NCBI GenBank assembly: GCA_004557185.1
Contig: SFEP01000013.1
Coordinates: 1 to 40,126 of the forward strand
Origin: Bacteroidales bacterium
GTDB taxonomy: Bacteria; Bacteroidota; Bacteroidia; Bacteroidales; Bacteroidaceae
Length of the DNA: 40,126 nucleotides
Direction: 5' to 3'
Shown here: positions 25,045 through 31,360 of the stretch, piece by piece
How the letters are laid out: each line of letters begins with the position of its first letter
Numbering within the stretch: position 1 is the first letter of the stretch
Position numbers and translations under genes: made by a program
Notes under the pieces: model-generated
Seen by the model: only the letters and a program-made list of their open reading frames with translations
The model's database searches: none
What the model was told of the DNA's origin: nothing

Positions 25045-25151
25045 TCTACATGCCGCTTGGTGCGTTGCACACGCCCATGGACAACGTTGCACACGCCCAC
25101 GGACGACGTTGCACACGCCCACGGACGACGTTGCACACGCCCGAGAACAAC
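25045..25151 (+). repeat. 22-bp palindromic tandem array C (4 units) with left arm
   Basis: Units at 25064-25085, 25086-25107, 25108-25129 and 25130-25151 are each exactly 22 bp, GTTG-N14-CRAC, with the core CACACGCCCAYGGA. Units 2 and 3 are identical; unit 4 is diverged. The left arm CTACATGCCGCTTGGTGC (25046-25063) matches array E (GTACATGCCGCTTCGCCG) at most positions. The array lies in a 1.35-kb gene-free stretch. The frame at 24759-25232 that runs through it looks non-coding. Confidence 0.88.
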
Positions 25152-25429
25152 GAACGGATCCCTATCGGGGAACGGAAATCCATAATGCAGAGCGGAACAG
25201 CGCCGTATGATTTTCAGGCGACTGCTTTCTAATCAAGTACTTACAGTATTACAGCCAAAGCATTCGTTTAGTCGACATGCTGTAGTCTACGCAAGATTCT
25301 CCGAAGGGTTACTACGTCATTCATTCGCCGGTTTTTCGTTTCCCAGCGTTGTGCAGCAAGCCAACTGCCGCGTGGGGTAACAAAATTAGGTGGGAAGAAC
25401 TATGCAGAGGTCATGTTGGATATTATTGG

Positions 25430-25684
25430 TGTCCGCTAAAAAATCGATCCTGTTTAGGAATGTCTGATTTGTCGGACAGCCGATGTGCTGGACATACAGA
25501 TATACTATTTATAGGCCAACAACTCAGGAAAAGGATGAAACAAGGTCTTTGACGGCAAAATTCATAGCTTCTTTGTCAAAGACAGCACCCTTTTTTAGCG
25601 GACAACTGATGTAAGAGCCAAAAAGGGGGGCTTGTCAAACGGCCAAATCCGTAAATATGGAAGTAAAAGTGTGTTTAGCGGACA
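25430..25684. mobile_element. Decayed insertion-sequence ends or MITE-like inverted repeat
   Basis: TGTCCGCTAAAAAA (25430-25443) is an exact inverted repeat of TTTTTTAGCGGACA (25591-25604), bounding 175 bp. A third, shorter end of the second orientation (TTTAGCGGACA) lies at 25674-25684. Between the first pair, GTCTTTGAC and GTCAAAGAC form another perfect inverted repeat just inside the right end. No transposase frame is visible and no target duplication is clear. I read this as remnants of an IS or a small non-autonomous element; the family is not assigned. Confidence 0.6.
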
Positions 25685-25739
25685 GTAATAGTTGGATATG
25701 ATGTACTACCGTTCAGTTTACTGAGAGCGCTGCTCCCGA

Positions 25740-25793
25740 AACCTATGAAACGGGGATGCGCCCATGGTGACGCATCCCCGTTTCGTACAGGTT
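25740..25793 (-). terminator. Very strong hairpin downstream of the purH-like operon
   Basis: GAAACGGGGATGCG (25747-25760) pairs perfectly with CGCATCCCCGTTTC (25771-25784) around a 10-base loop, and AACCT/AGGTT extends the stem outward with a bulge. It is 163 bp beyond the stop of the minus-strand gene at 25956. No long T-run. Confidence 0.6.
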
Positions 25794-25955
25794 CGTATGA
25801 TGATCTTGGGAAGACTGTCGCTGTTCGTTGATTGTCAGACCCTCGCGGGCTGGATGCACAGACTTGATGCATCACCCCTTTCCTGCATAGGAATTTCTTG
25901 CGCCGGCGGTAAAGAGCATGCTTTAGCTCGCCTGACAAGAGACATTCAAACAGCA

Positions 25956-26168
25956 CTACTTGTGACGGTTAGCCCGTCTCAGACGTATTTCAGCCTTCTT
26001 CTTGGCTGCACCTGAGCCATGCGCACCAGTGATATAGGCTTTCTTCTTCGCCTTTGTTTTCACCTTGTTGCCGTCGGCCTTGGGCTTAAGTTTGGCACCG
26101 CGGAAGGTGATGCCTCCCATCATGGCCTTCTCTATCTCTTCCTTACCGGCCTTACGGGTTACATCCAT
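25956..26168 (-). CDS. Small, highly basic protein of unknown function
   Basis: A 70-residue frame begins 21 bp after the AICAR transformylase stop on the same strand. The middle and end are very rich in Lys and Arg (KLKPKADGNKVKTKAKKKAY, then AAKKKAEIRLRRANRHK), and the first 20 residues form an acidic/basic helix (KAGKEEIEKAMMGG). The composition suggests a nucleic-acid- or ribosome-associated protein, but I recognise no family. The clean operon spacing argues that it is real. Confidence 0.6.
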   Translation of the reverse strand: MDVTRKAGKEEIEKAMMGGITFRGAKLKPKADGNKVKTKAKKKAYITGAHGSGAAKKKAEIRLRRANRHK

Positions 26169-26189
26169 AGCGTTGACTGTGAGTGAACT

Positions 26190-27371
26190 TTAATGGTGGA
26201 AAAGACGAATGCCCGTAAAGGCCATGGTCATACCGTATTTGTCGCAAGTCTCAATCACATGGTCATCACGCACGCTACCACCAGCTTGGGCCACGAACGT
26301 TACGCCACTCTTATGAGCACGCTCAATGTTGTCGCCGAAAGGAAAGAAGGCATCAGAGCCCAGTGCTACGCCCGTGTTCTGCGCAATCCATGCACGCTTC
26401 TCTTCTCGGGTAAGCGGTTCGGGACGTTCGGTAAAGAATTGCTGCCAGGCTCCATCGCGCAATACATCATCAGCATCCTCTGAAAGGTAAATGTCAATGG
26501 TATTGTCGCGGTCGGCACGGCGAATCTTTTCAACCCAAGGCAAAGCCATGACTCTGGGATGCTGGCGCAGCCACCAAAGGTCAGCCTTGCTGCCTGCTAA
26601 ACGTGTGCAATGTATGCGGCTCTGCTGGCCGGCACCTATGCCGATAGCCTGACCATCCTTTACGTAGCACACGGAGTTACTCTGCGTGTACTTCAACGTG
26701 ATGAGTGCGATGCGCAAATCGCGTTTTGCCTCCTCAGTCAGCGTCTTATTCTGCGTCGGCATGTTCGCAAATATGCCCTCGTCGCACAGATCTATTTCGT
26801 TGCGGCCTTGCTCGAAGGTCACGCCAAACACCTGTTTCCTTTCGAGCGGTGCCGAACGGTAGTTCTCGTCCATTTGCAGCACGACGTAGGTACCTTTACG
26901 CTTCGCACGCAAAATGTCGAGGGCCTCGGGCGTATAACCAGGAGCTATAACGCCATCGCTCACTTCGCGCTTGATGAGGAGCGCCGTAGCGAGGTCGCAG
27001 ATATCAGAGAGAGCTATGAAATCGCCATACGATGACATGCGGTCGGCACCACGTGCCCGAGCATAGGCGCTGGCTATGGGCGTTAAGGGTTCAGTGATAT
27101 CATCAACAAAGTAGATTTTCTTCAGCGTATCACTCAGGGGCAAGCCAATGGCAGCCCCCGCAGGCGATACATGCTTGAACGAAGCAGCAGCGGCCACACC
27201 AGTGGCAGCACGCAGTTCGCGCACCAGTTGCCAACCATTCAGAGCATCGAGAAAGTTGATGTAGCCCGGGCGGCCGCAGAGCACCTGCATGGGCAATTCG
27301 CCCTCTTCCATGTAGATGCGCGATGGCTTTTGATTAGGGTTGCATCCGTACTTGAGTTCCAATTCTTTCAT
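26190..27371 (-). CDS. Standalone AICAR transformylase (PurH C-terminal-type, no IMP cyclohydrolase domain)
   Basis: A 393-residue protein homologous to the formyltransferase half of PurH. The catalytic Lys-His pair is in SFKHVSPAG (Lys66-His67), followed by ASAYARARGADRMSSYGDFI, KYTQSNSVCYVKDGQAIGIG (the AICAR-binding NSVC segment), and SDAFFPFGDNIERA near the end. The N-terminal MGS-like domain of bifunctional PurH (about 190 residues, IMP cyclohydrolase) is absent, and the protein begins naturally at MKELELKYGCNPNQKPSRIY. It would convert AICAR to FAICAR with 10-formyl-tetrahydrofolate. A bifunctional PurH is probably elsewhere, as Bacteroidetes often carry both forms. Confidence 0.9.
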   Translation of the reverse strand: MKELELKYGCNPNQKPSRIYMEEGELPMQVLCGRPGYINFLDALNGWQLVRELRAATGVAAAASFKHVSPAGAAIGLPLSDTLKKIYFVDDITEPLTPIASAYARARGADRMSSYGDFIALSDICDLATALLIKREVSDGVIAPGYTPEALDILRAKRKGTYVVLQMDENYRSAPLERKQVFGVTFEQGRNEIDLCDEGIFANMPTQNKTLTEEAKRDLRIALITLKYTQSNSVCYVKDGQAIGIGAGQQSRIHCTRLAGSKADLWWLRQHPRVMALPWVEKIRRADRDNTIDIYLSEDADDVLRDGAWQQFFTERPEPLTREEKRAWIAQNTGVALGSDAFFPFGDNIERAHKSGVTFVAQAGGSVRDDHVIETCDKYGMTMAFTGIRLFHH

Positions 27372-27434
27372 TGTGGAGGTGGGTTATGTATGCTATTGGT
27401 AATCTTGTATCATGAATTGCTAAGCTGACCATCA

Positions 27435-27704
27435 TCAGTCTGTGGCTATGCCGCACGTGCGCCATTCTTCCATGAGTTTGTTGGCATCAAGCAGTGCCGT
27501 GGCACGATCGACTTCATACTCTTGGCAAAGCAGATCGGCCAGCGTGTCAGCGTCAAAATCCTTGCCAGCCACTTGCTCCCAAAGGTAGGCGCTGCTCTCG
27601 TTCATCGCCACCATGTGGCTGAAGTCGATATTCTCCAGTCCGCAGGCTATCAGTACTTTTTCATTGCATATAGTACGTAGTTCGAAGCCATCTTTCAGTT
27701 TCAT
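27435..27704 (-). CDS. PqqD-like peptide-recognition protein
   Basis: An 89-residue protein with the PqqD/RRE-type layout: beta-strand segment (FELRTICNEKVLIACG), NESSAYLWEQVAGKDFDAD (the conserved N-x-S/T-A-x-x-L/I-W motif), then helices DTLADLLCQEYEVDRATALL and DANKLMEEWRTCGIA. In RiPP pathways PqqD-type domains bind the leader peptide of the precursor. It is preceded by an S26B-like peptidase gene (54 bp) and an HprK-like ATPase gene, a combination also seen in lasso-peptide loci and in many uncharacterised Bacteroidetes loci. No precursor peptide gene is visible nearby. Confidence 0.8.
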   Translation of the reverse strand: MKLKDGFELRTICNEKVLIACGLENIDFSHMVAMNESSAYLWEQVAGKDFDADTLADLLCQEYEVDRATALLDANKLMEEWRTCGIATD

Positions 27705-27758
27705 ATTCTTTTTGTATTTGGTATGATATCAATTATTTAAGCATATCTACACACGCCG

Positions 27759-28235
27759 TCACGGTTTGCCGCGCAACAAGGTACGCCGATAAATGCCCAA
27801 CAAATAACGACGTATGGGCGCCAGCCTAATCCAGACAAAGGAATAAAGACGCCATCGCCAACTTTCCACACTCTCGGGCGTTGTGCGGCCCTTGCGGTAG
27901 AAGTGCGTGACACGTCCCACTACATCCTGTTTGCAACAGTGTTCAATTTGTGCCACATTGCCATCGCCTTTGAGCGTCAACTGGTCGCCGTCGATACGTA
28001 TAATGCGATGTAACACATAATGCTGGGGCTCTATTTCTGCCAGCACAAGGTCGTACAGCCGAATGTCAGCCACTTCCACGGCTTTGATAGTCACAAGATC
28101 GCGTTCGTCTTCCAGCCAAATGCGCATGCTCCGACCTTTTACACGAAAGGTGGCCGACTGTCCGCGCTTCAGCACGCGGGCCATCTCACTAATGAGCACA
28201 TGGTTGGGTACGCTGATAGTATGGTTATGCTCCAT
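27759..28235 (-). CDS. S24/S26B-like serine peptidase without membrane anchor
   Basis: I take the ATG at 28235, which overlaps the upstream HprK-like gene by 11 nt; the longer frame adds a leader that is merely the other frame of that gene. The 158-residue product has the order seen in SipW/ER-type signal peptidases: GRSM (nucleophile Ser36), a central YDLVLAE strand, VLHRI (His76) and LKGDGN (Asp91). The Ser/His/Asp set, rather than Ser/Lys, puts it with S26B. There is no N-terminal membrane helix, so it is likely cytosolic. In context it may cut a leader peptide. It could instead be a LexA/UmuD-like processing fold without DNA-binding domain. Confidence 0.75.
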   Translation of the reverse strand: MEHNHTISVPNHVLISEMARVLKRGQSATFRVKGRSMRIWLEDERDLVTIKAVEVADIRLYDLVLAEIEPQHYVLHRIIRIDGDQLTLKGDGNVAQIEHCCKQDVVGRVTHFYRKGRTTPESVESWRWRLYSFVWIRLAPIRRYLLGIYRRTLLRGKP

Positions 28236-29106
28236 AAATTGTGCGTTGACAGAGCAGGGCGGCTTCCTCATCAGGGCGGCACTGCAAATGGTAAACGGGC
28301 ACACGAGATACAATTGCCGTCACGGTGTCGAGTATGCAACGGTACGAGGGTTTGTCCCAACTCATCACAGAGCACGAAACGAGTATATCGCTGAAGGCTT
28401 TCAGTGTCTGCTCACGCTGGATAATGTTCTGGGGATGCTGCTCAAGATCTACGAAAGCCGCCACAGGAGCTTTCATATTTCGGTAACAGGGCGTCTTGCC
28501 ACTCCACGGTGTGCCATACACCTCGATGCTGCCATCGTCAGCACAACGCACTGCGGGATTGTCATCATTCAGCAGTTCGGCGCCTTCAAGGTGTTTTATC
28601 CACAGCGACGAATGAGTGCTTTTTCCTGTACCACTTACGCCAAGAAACAGATGTCCCTTACCCTGCCACAACGTAACTGACGCGTGCATCAGAATGGTTT
28701 TGTGGTAAGCAGAACTAAACGAGAAAGCTATCATCAGCGCATTGTTCAATCCATAACGGCGTGCATGCTCTGCGCCCATCGTCGTGATGCGCACGGTGGC
28801 CATGTCGGCCGAAGTACGCATGGCACAGACTGGCCGCTTTTCCCAATCGCTGATAACAAACTTGTATCCCTCAGTCGTAAGATACACTGCGTGGTTGGTT
28901 CCGCCGCAGTCAAACTGGCCCACCTCTTGTCCCTCAGGCGCAGTGTCGACCAGGTCGTCGTCAATGGTGGCAGTGAAGATGGCAGGTTCATCCAGTTTCT
29001 TCACATGAAAGGGGGCATATGAGGGCAACAGTTCCTTAAGTTCTTCGGCTTGGGGCGTGTGTAGCGTAAAGTAGAGGTTCGCTACCTGAAAGTGCAAAGT
29101 TTCCAA
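28225..29106 (-). CDS. HprK/PEP-carboxykinase-like P-loop ATPase
   Basis: The 293-residue protein has, after an N-terminal about 130-residue domain without known motifs, HASVTLWQGKGHLFLGVSGT GKST: a P-loop GVSGTGKST at 156-164 preceded by the HA(S/G) strand typical of HPr-kinase-like ATPases. LLNDDNPAVR (about 182-191) supplies the acidic metal-binding residues, and YGTPWSGKTPCYRN follows. Unlike true HprK it lacks the HPr-binding loop context, and no HPr gene is near. Homologues accompany PqqD-like and peptidase genes in lasso-peptide and other RiPP loci, where they phosphorylate or otherwise act on peptides. Its substrate here is unknown. Confidence 0.8.
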   Translation of the reverse strand: METLHFQVANLYFTLHTPQAEELKELLPSYAPFHVKKLDEPAIFTATIDDDLVDTAPEGQEVGQFDCGGTNHAVYLTTEGYKFVISDWEKRPVCAMRTSADMATVRITTMGAEHARRYGLNNALMIAFSFSSAYHKTILMHASVTLWQGKGHLFLGVSGTGKSTHSSLWIKHLEGAELLNDDNPAVRCADDGSIEVYGTPWSGKTPCYRNMKAPVAAFVDLEQHPQNIIQREQTLKAFSDILVSCSVMSWDKPSYRCILDTVTAIVSRVPVYHLQCRPDEEAALLCQRTIYGA

Positions 29107-29142
29107 ATGAAGCGCGTATATAAGTGGTGATAGGTCTGACTT

Positions 29143-29547
29143 TTATTCAGGGTTTACAAAGGTAAAATCACTTTCTGCAAGTTCTCTCACCACATAACCT
29201 GACTGTTTATTCCAATGCTTGCGCATGGCAATATACTGCCTTTCCGCCTCTTTGCGCGAATTGGCATATACGACAGTGCACGTGTACGAGGTCTTGGTGC
29301 TATGTTCGAGGAACTGCTTGAGTTGCGCCGAATAATGACTGCGTTGTTCCAAGAAGCCTGTTTTCTTGTTCACGGCCGCCCCGTTAATTTTTACCACGCT
29401 GGTCATGAACACGGTGGAGTCGTTAAGGTCGGTGGCAAAGCCGAACATATACACGTCGCGCATCTTATCGGGCTGCGCTGCCATAGCTTTCGTCATGCCA
29501 AGCAAACTCAAACACAGCATGAGGATATACGGAAAGACTGCTTTCAT
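29143..29547 (-). CDS. Secreted periplasmic protein, unknown function
   Basis: The start is the ATG at 29547 (MKAVFPYILM); the longer frame begins with a TTG inside the promoter and is rejected. The 134-residue product has a clear signal peptide cut near MAA-QPDK (residues 1-24). The mature part (DVYMFGFATDLNDSTVFMTS, SVVKINGAAVNKKTGFLEQR) resembles small Bacteroidales exported proteins with a strand-rich domain, but I do not recognise a named family. It is 36 bp upstream of the HprK-like gene on the same strand, so it probably heads that transcription unit. Confidence 0.7.
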   Translation of the reverse strand: MKAVFPYILMLCLSLLGMTKAMAAQPDKMRDVYMFGFATDLNDSTVFMTSVVKINGAAVNKKTGFLEQRSHYSAQLKQFLEHSTKTSYTCTVVYANSRKEAERQYIAMRKHWNKQSGYVVRELAESDFTFVNPE

Positions 29548-29592
29548 GCTAAAATGGAAAGGATTTTCGGGTTGTAAACTTAATGATGCGTG

Positions 29593-29600
29593 CAAAGTTA
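29593..29600 (-). promoter_or_regulatory. -7 element of the secreted protein / HprK-like transcription unit
   Basis: Minus-strand TAACTTTG (29600-29593) followed by CAC matches TAnnTTTG. The nearest TTTG is only 12 bp upstream, so the -33 element is unclear. The leader is about 40 nt. Confidence 0.5.
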
Positions 29601-29665
29601 CGAAAAAACAGGCAAAGCATAGACACGGCTGTTGCTTTACATGTTAGGCAACGGGCTATATAACG

Positions 29666-29697
29666 CACAAAAGACGGAACTAAGTCCGTCTTTGTGT
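29666..29697 (-). terminator. Hairpin at the tRNA-Arg 3' end
   Basis: CACAAAAGACGGA (29666-29678) pairs with TCCGTCTTTGTG (29685-29696) with one bulged A. On the minus strand it begins directly after the tRNA discriminator base, so it would terminate the tRNA transcript. Confidence 0.65.
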
Positions 29698-29698
29698 G

Positions 29699-29773
29699 TG
29701 ATTCCGTTGGGGTTCGAACCCAAGACCCACGCCTTAGAAGGGCGTTGCTCTAATCCAACTGAGCTACGGAACC
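29699..29773 (-). tRNA. tRNA-Arg (anticodon TCT)
   Basis: Cloverleaf: acceptor GGTTCCG/CGGAATC (one G-U), D-arm GCTCAGTTGGATTAGAGC, anticodon stem ACGCC/GGCGT around loop CTTCTAA (anticodon TCT, reads AGA), T-arm TTGGG-TTCGAAC-CCCAA, discriminator A. CCA is not encoded. Confidence 0.95.
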
Positions 29774-29783
29774 AAATGCGGTG

Positions 29784-29814
29784 CAAAAGTAGCGTTTTCT
29801 GTCGTTATAGCCAA
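29784..29814 (-). promoter_or_regulatory. Promoter of tRNA-Arg
   Basis: Minus-strand TTGG (29814-29811), exactly 19 bp, then TACTTTTG (29791-29784) and CACC. This is a textbook Bacteroidetes promoter, 10 bp from the tRNA 5' end. Confidence 0.8.
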
Positions 29815-29882
29815 GCAATGCAAAGAGTTTGTGCTTTGACCGCTCAAACAGGTGTACACGGGCTTGGATACGATTACAACCA

Positions 29883-30479
29883 TTACATCTCCATCTCCAC
29901 GTCTTCAGGCAATTCCTTACCCATGTATTCAAAAGAGAAGTTGGCGCCTCGTGCCGATGGGAATTGGCTTCGCAAATCTACTTCTGTACGGTTCTTTAGA
30001 TGATTGACGATGCGATCGTAACACTCCTGCGGGGAATTGCAATATACGTAGGCCGAGAAATCTGTGTCCTGATAGCGGAACTTGGACGTTGCCGCAATTT
30101 GTATGACACGCTTGAAAGTGATGCCACCTAAATACCATCCTTCACGCTGCTGAGAAAGCAAGGCTGCCTTGAACTCTTTCTTAGTAGGCACACTTTCAAC
30201 TGAACGCATACTCACGTTCTCGCCATCCAGCCCAGCATCCTTGCGATGCGACTTAAACTCAAGCATCGTTTCGGCATTGGTCTTGATGAGGATAAAGTAG
30301 ACGCGTGGACGTATTTTGTAACGACGAGGATAAGGCATATCGCTGTCTACGTACGCCCTTACATCCTCCATCATTCTTGGCGTTATGGGTATTTCGGGTA
30401 TCGAACTGAGGAACTCAATCAGTTCCTCGTAATTGTGCACAAGCACATCGCGATCAAAATAGCGTGCGTAAATGTTCAT
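29883..30479 (-). CDS. Conserved-looking hypothetical cytosolic protein
   Basis: A 198-residue protein without signal peptide or membrane helix. It opens MNIYARYFDRDVLVHNYEEL and is mixed alpha/beta, with aromatic-rich strands (RRYKIRPRVYFILIKTNAET and FSAYVYCNSPQECYDRIVNH). No catalytic motif is recognisable. It sits between two tRNA units on the same strand and has no obvious partner. I do not recognise a family. Codon use is like that of its neighbours, and both start and stop are clean, so I think the gene is real. Confidence 0.72.
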   Translation of the reverse strand: MNIYARYFDRDVLVHNYEELIEFLSSIPEIPITPRMMEDVRAYVDSDMPYPRRYKIRPRVYFILIKTNAETMLEFKSHRKDAGLDGENVSMRSVESVPTKKEFKAALLSQQREGWYLGGITFKRVIQIAATSKFRYQDTDFSAYVYCNSPQECYDRIVNHLKNRTEVDLRSQFPSARGANFSFEYMGKELPEDVEMEM

Positions 30480-30555
30480 CGCCTTATTATAAGTGGAAAA
30501 GAAAGGTATGTGAGCACACCCTGCCCGGCATGAGCGTCACACATATACCTCGCAG

Positions 30556-30605
30556 AAAAAGAAAATCAGACAACTAAGCGAATGTTTCATCGCAGAGCTG
30601 TCTGA
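30556..30605 (-). terminator. Terminator of the four-tRNA operon
   Basis: On the minus strand TCAGACA (30605-30599) pairs with TGTCTGA (30572-30566), followed by TTTTCTTTTT. It starts 8 bp after the last tRNA. Confidence 0.65.
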
Positions 30606-30612
30606 CTCGAAG

Positions 30613-30685
30613 AGCGGAAAACGAGACTCGAACTCGCGACCCCAACCTTGGCAAGGTTGTGCTCTACCAACTGAGCTATTTCCGC
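30613..30685 (-). tRNA. tRNA-Gly (anticodon GCC), copy 1
   Basis: Acceptor GCGGAAA/TTTCCGC, D-arm AGCTCAGTTGGTAGAGC, anticodon stem CAACC/GGTTG with loop TTGCCAA (GCC, reads GGC), T-arm TCGCGAG-TTCGAGT-CTCG. The sequence is identical to the copy at 30954-31026. Confidence 0.95.
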
Positions 30686-30692
30686 AAGCAAG

Positions 30693-30776
30693 TGAAGAGG
30701 AGGAGACTCGAACTCCCACGTCGCAATTGACACTACCCCCTCAAAGTAGCGCGTCTACCAATTCCGCCACCTCTCC
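30693..30776 (-). tRNA. tRNA-Leu (anticodon GAG)
   Basis: 84-nt type II tRNA: acceptor GGAGAGG/CCTCTTC, D-arm with GGCGGAATTGGTAGACGC, anticodon stem CTACT/GGTAG with loop TTGAGGG (GAG, reads CTC), a long variable arm, and T-arm GGGAG-TTCGAGT-CTCCT. Discriminator A. Confidence 0.94.
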
Positions 30777-30842
30777 ATTGTTGTTTGCTTTGTCTTTTCT
30801 TCTCCCATTAAACAACCCCACTATTGAACAAGGTCGTCAGGG

Positions 30843-30925
30843 TGCCCAGAACAGGACTCGAACCTGCACGTCATTGCTGACACTAGTACCTGAAACTAGC
30901 GCGTCTACCATTCCGCCACCTGGGC
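30843..30925 (-). tRNA. tRNA-Leu (anticodon CAG)
   Basis: 83-nt type II tRNA: acceptor GCCCAGG/TCTGGGC, anticodon stem CTAGT/ACTAG with loop TTCAGGT (CAG, reads CTG), a long variable arm, and T-arm CAGG-TTCGAGT-CCTG. Discriminator A. Confidence 0.94.
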
Positions 30926-30953
30926 AAAAGACGTTGCTTCTCATTTATATTTG

Positions 30954-31026
30954 AGCGGAAAACGAGACTCGAACTCGCGACCCCAACCTTGGCAAGGTTG
31001 TGCTCTACCAACTGAGCTATTTCCGC
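30954..31026 (-). tRNA. tRNA-Gly (anticodon GCC), copy 2
   Basis: Identical over its 73 nt to the copy at 30613-30685. It is the first tRNA of the minus-strand unit Gly-Leu(CAG)-Leu(GAG)-Gly. Confidence 0.95.
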
Positions 31027-31068
31027 GTAAATCTGCTTTCACAGATGCGCTTTCTCTCAAACGCGGTG

Positions 31069-31099
31069 CAAAGGTAGACATATTTTTCATTCCACCAAA
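31069..31099 (-). promoter_or_regulatory. Promoter of the tRNA-Gly/Leu/Leu/Gly operon
   Basis: Minus-strand TTTG (31099-31096), exactly 19 bp, then TACCTTTG (31076-31069) and CACC. This has the same form as the tRNA-Arg promoter. The first tRNA starts about 43 bp downstream. Confidence 0.82.
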
Positions 31100-31278
31100 C
31101 ACCATAGCGAAATTTTATGTGCTTTTTTCAAACAAACTCATCATAATGCTTCCAAAAGTTGCGTTCTGAAGATAGATGAAAGCAGAAACACAACACAATT
31201 CCTCCTCGCTCATTCCTTTAATATATTACCAGCCCCATCACAGAGGGAGCCGGCCAAAGCAAAAAAACTGGTTTTCAT

Positions 31279-31309
31279 TTCGAAGCATGAGCAGATTACA
31301 CTAAATTTG
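31279..31309 (+). promoter_or_regulatory. Promoter of pyrG
   Basis: TAAATTTG at 31302-31309 followed by CAC fits the -7 consensus; TTCG at 31279-31282 is a weak -33 at 19 bp. The position means that the TTG inside the -7 element cannot be the pyrG start and supports the GTG at 31361. Confidence 0.6.
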
Positions 31310-31360
31310 CACTCGCTTACGCAATTGCGAGGCATTCAGACTAATTTAATTCTCAAACTC

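Noticed and set aside
24759..25232. A 157-residue plus-strand frame across array C
   Set aside because: The sequence is proline- and arginine-rich without protein-like pattern, and the array supplies its repeat region.
25675..25956. A 93-residue minus-strand frame after the basic protein
   Set aside because: It contains the strong 25740-25793 hairpin and part of the insertion-sequence end, with no domain pattern.
28225..29106. True HPr kinase/phosphorylase
   Set aside because: Only the P-loop and acidic residues agree; the HPr-binding context and an HPr gene are missing, and the neighbours are PqqD-like and peptidase genes.
31307..31360. N-terminal extension of CTP synthase from the TTG at 31307
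   Set aside because: That TTG lies within the -7 promoter element, and the family N terminus begins exactly at the GTG at 31361.
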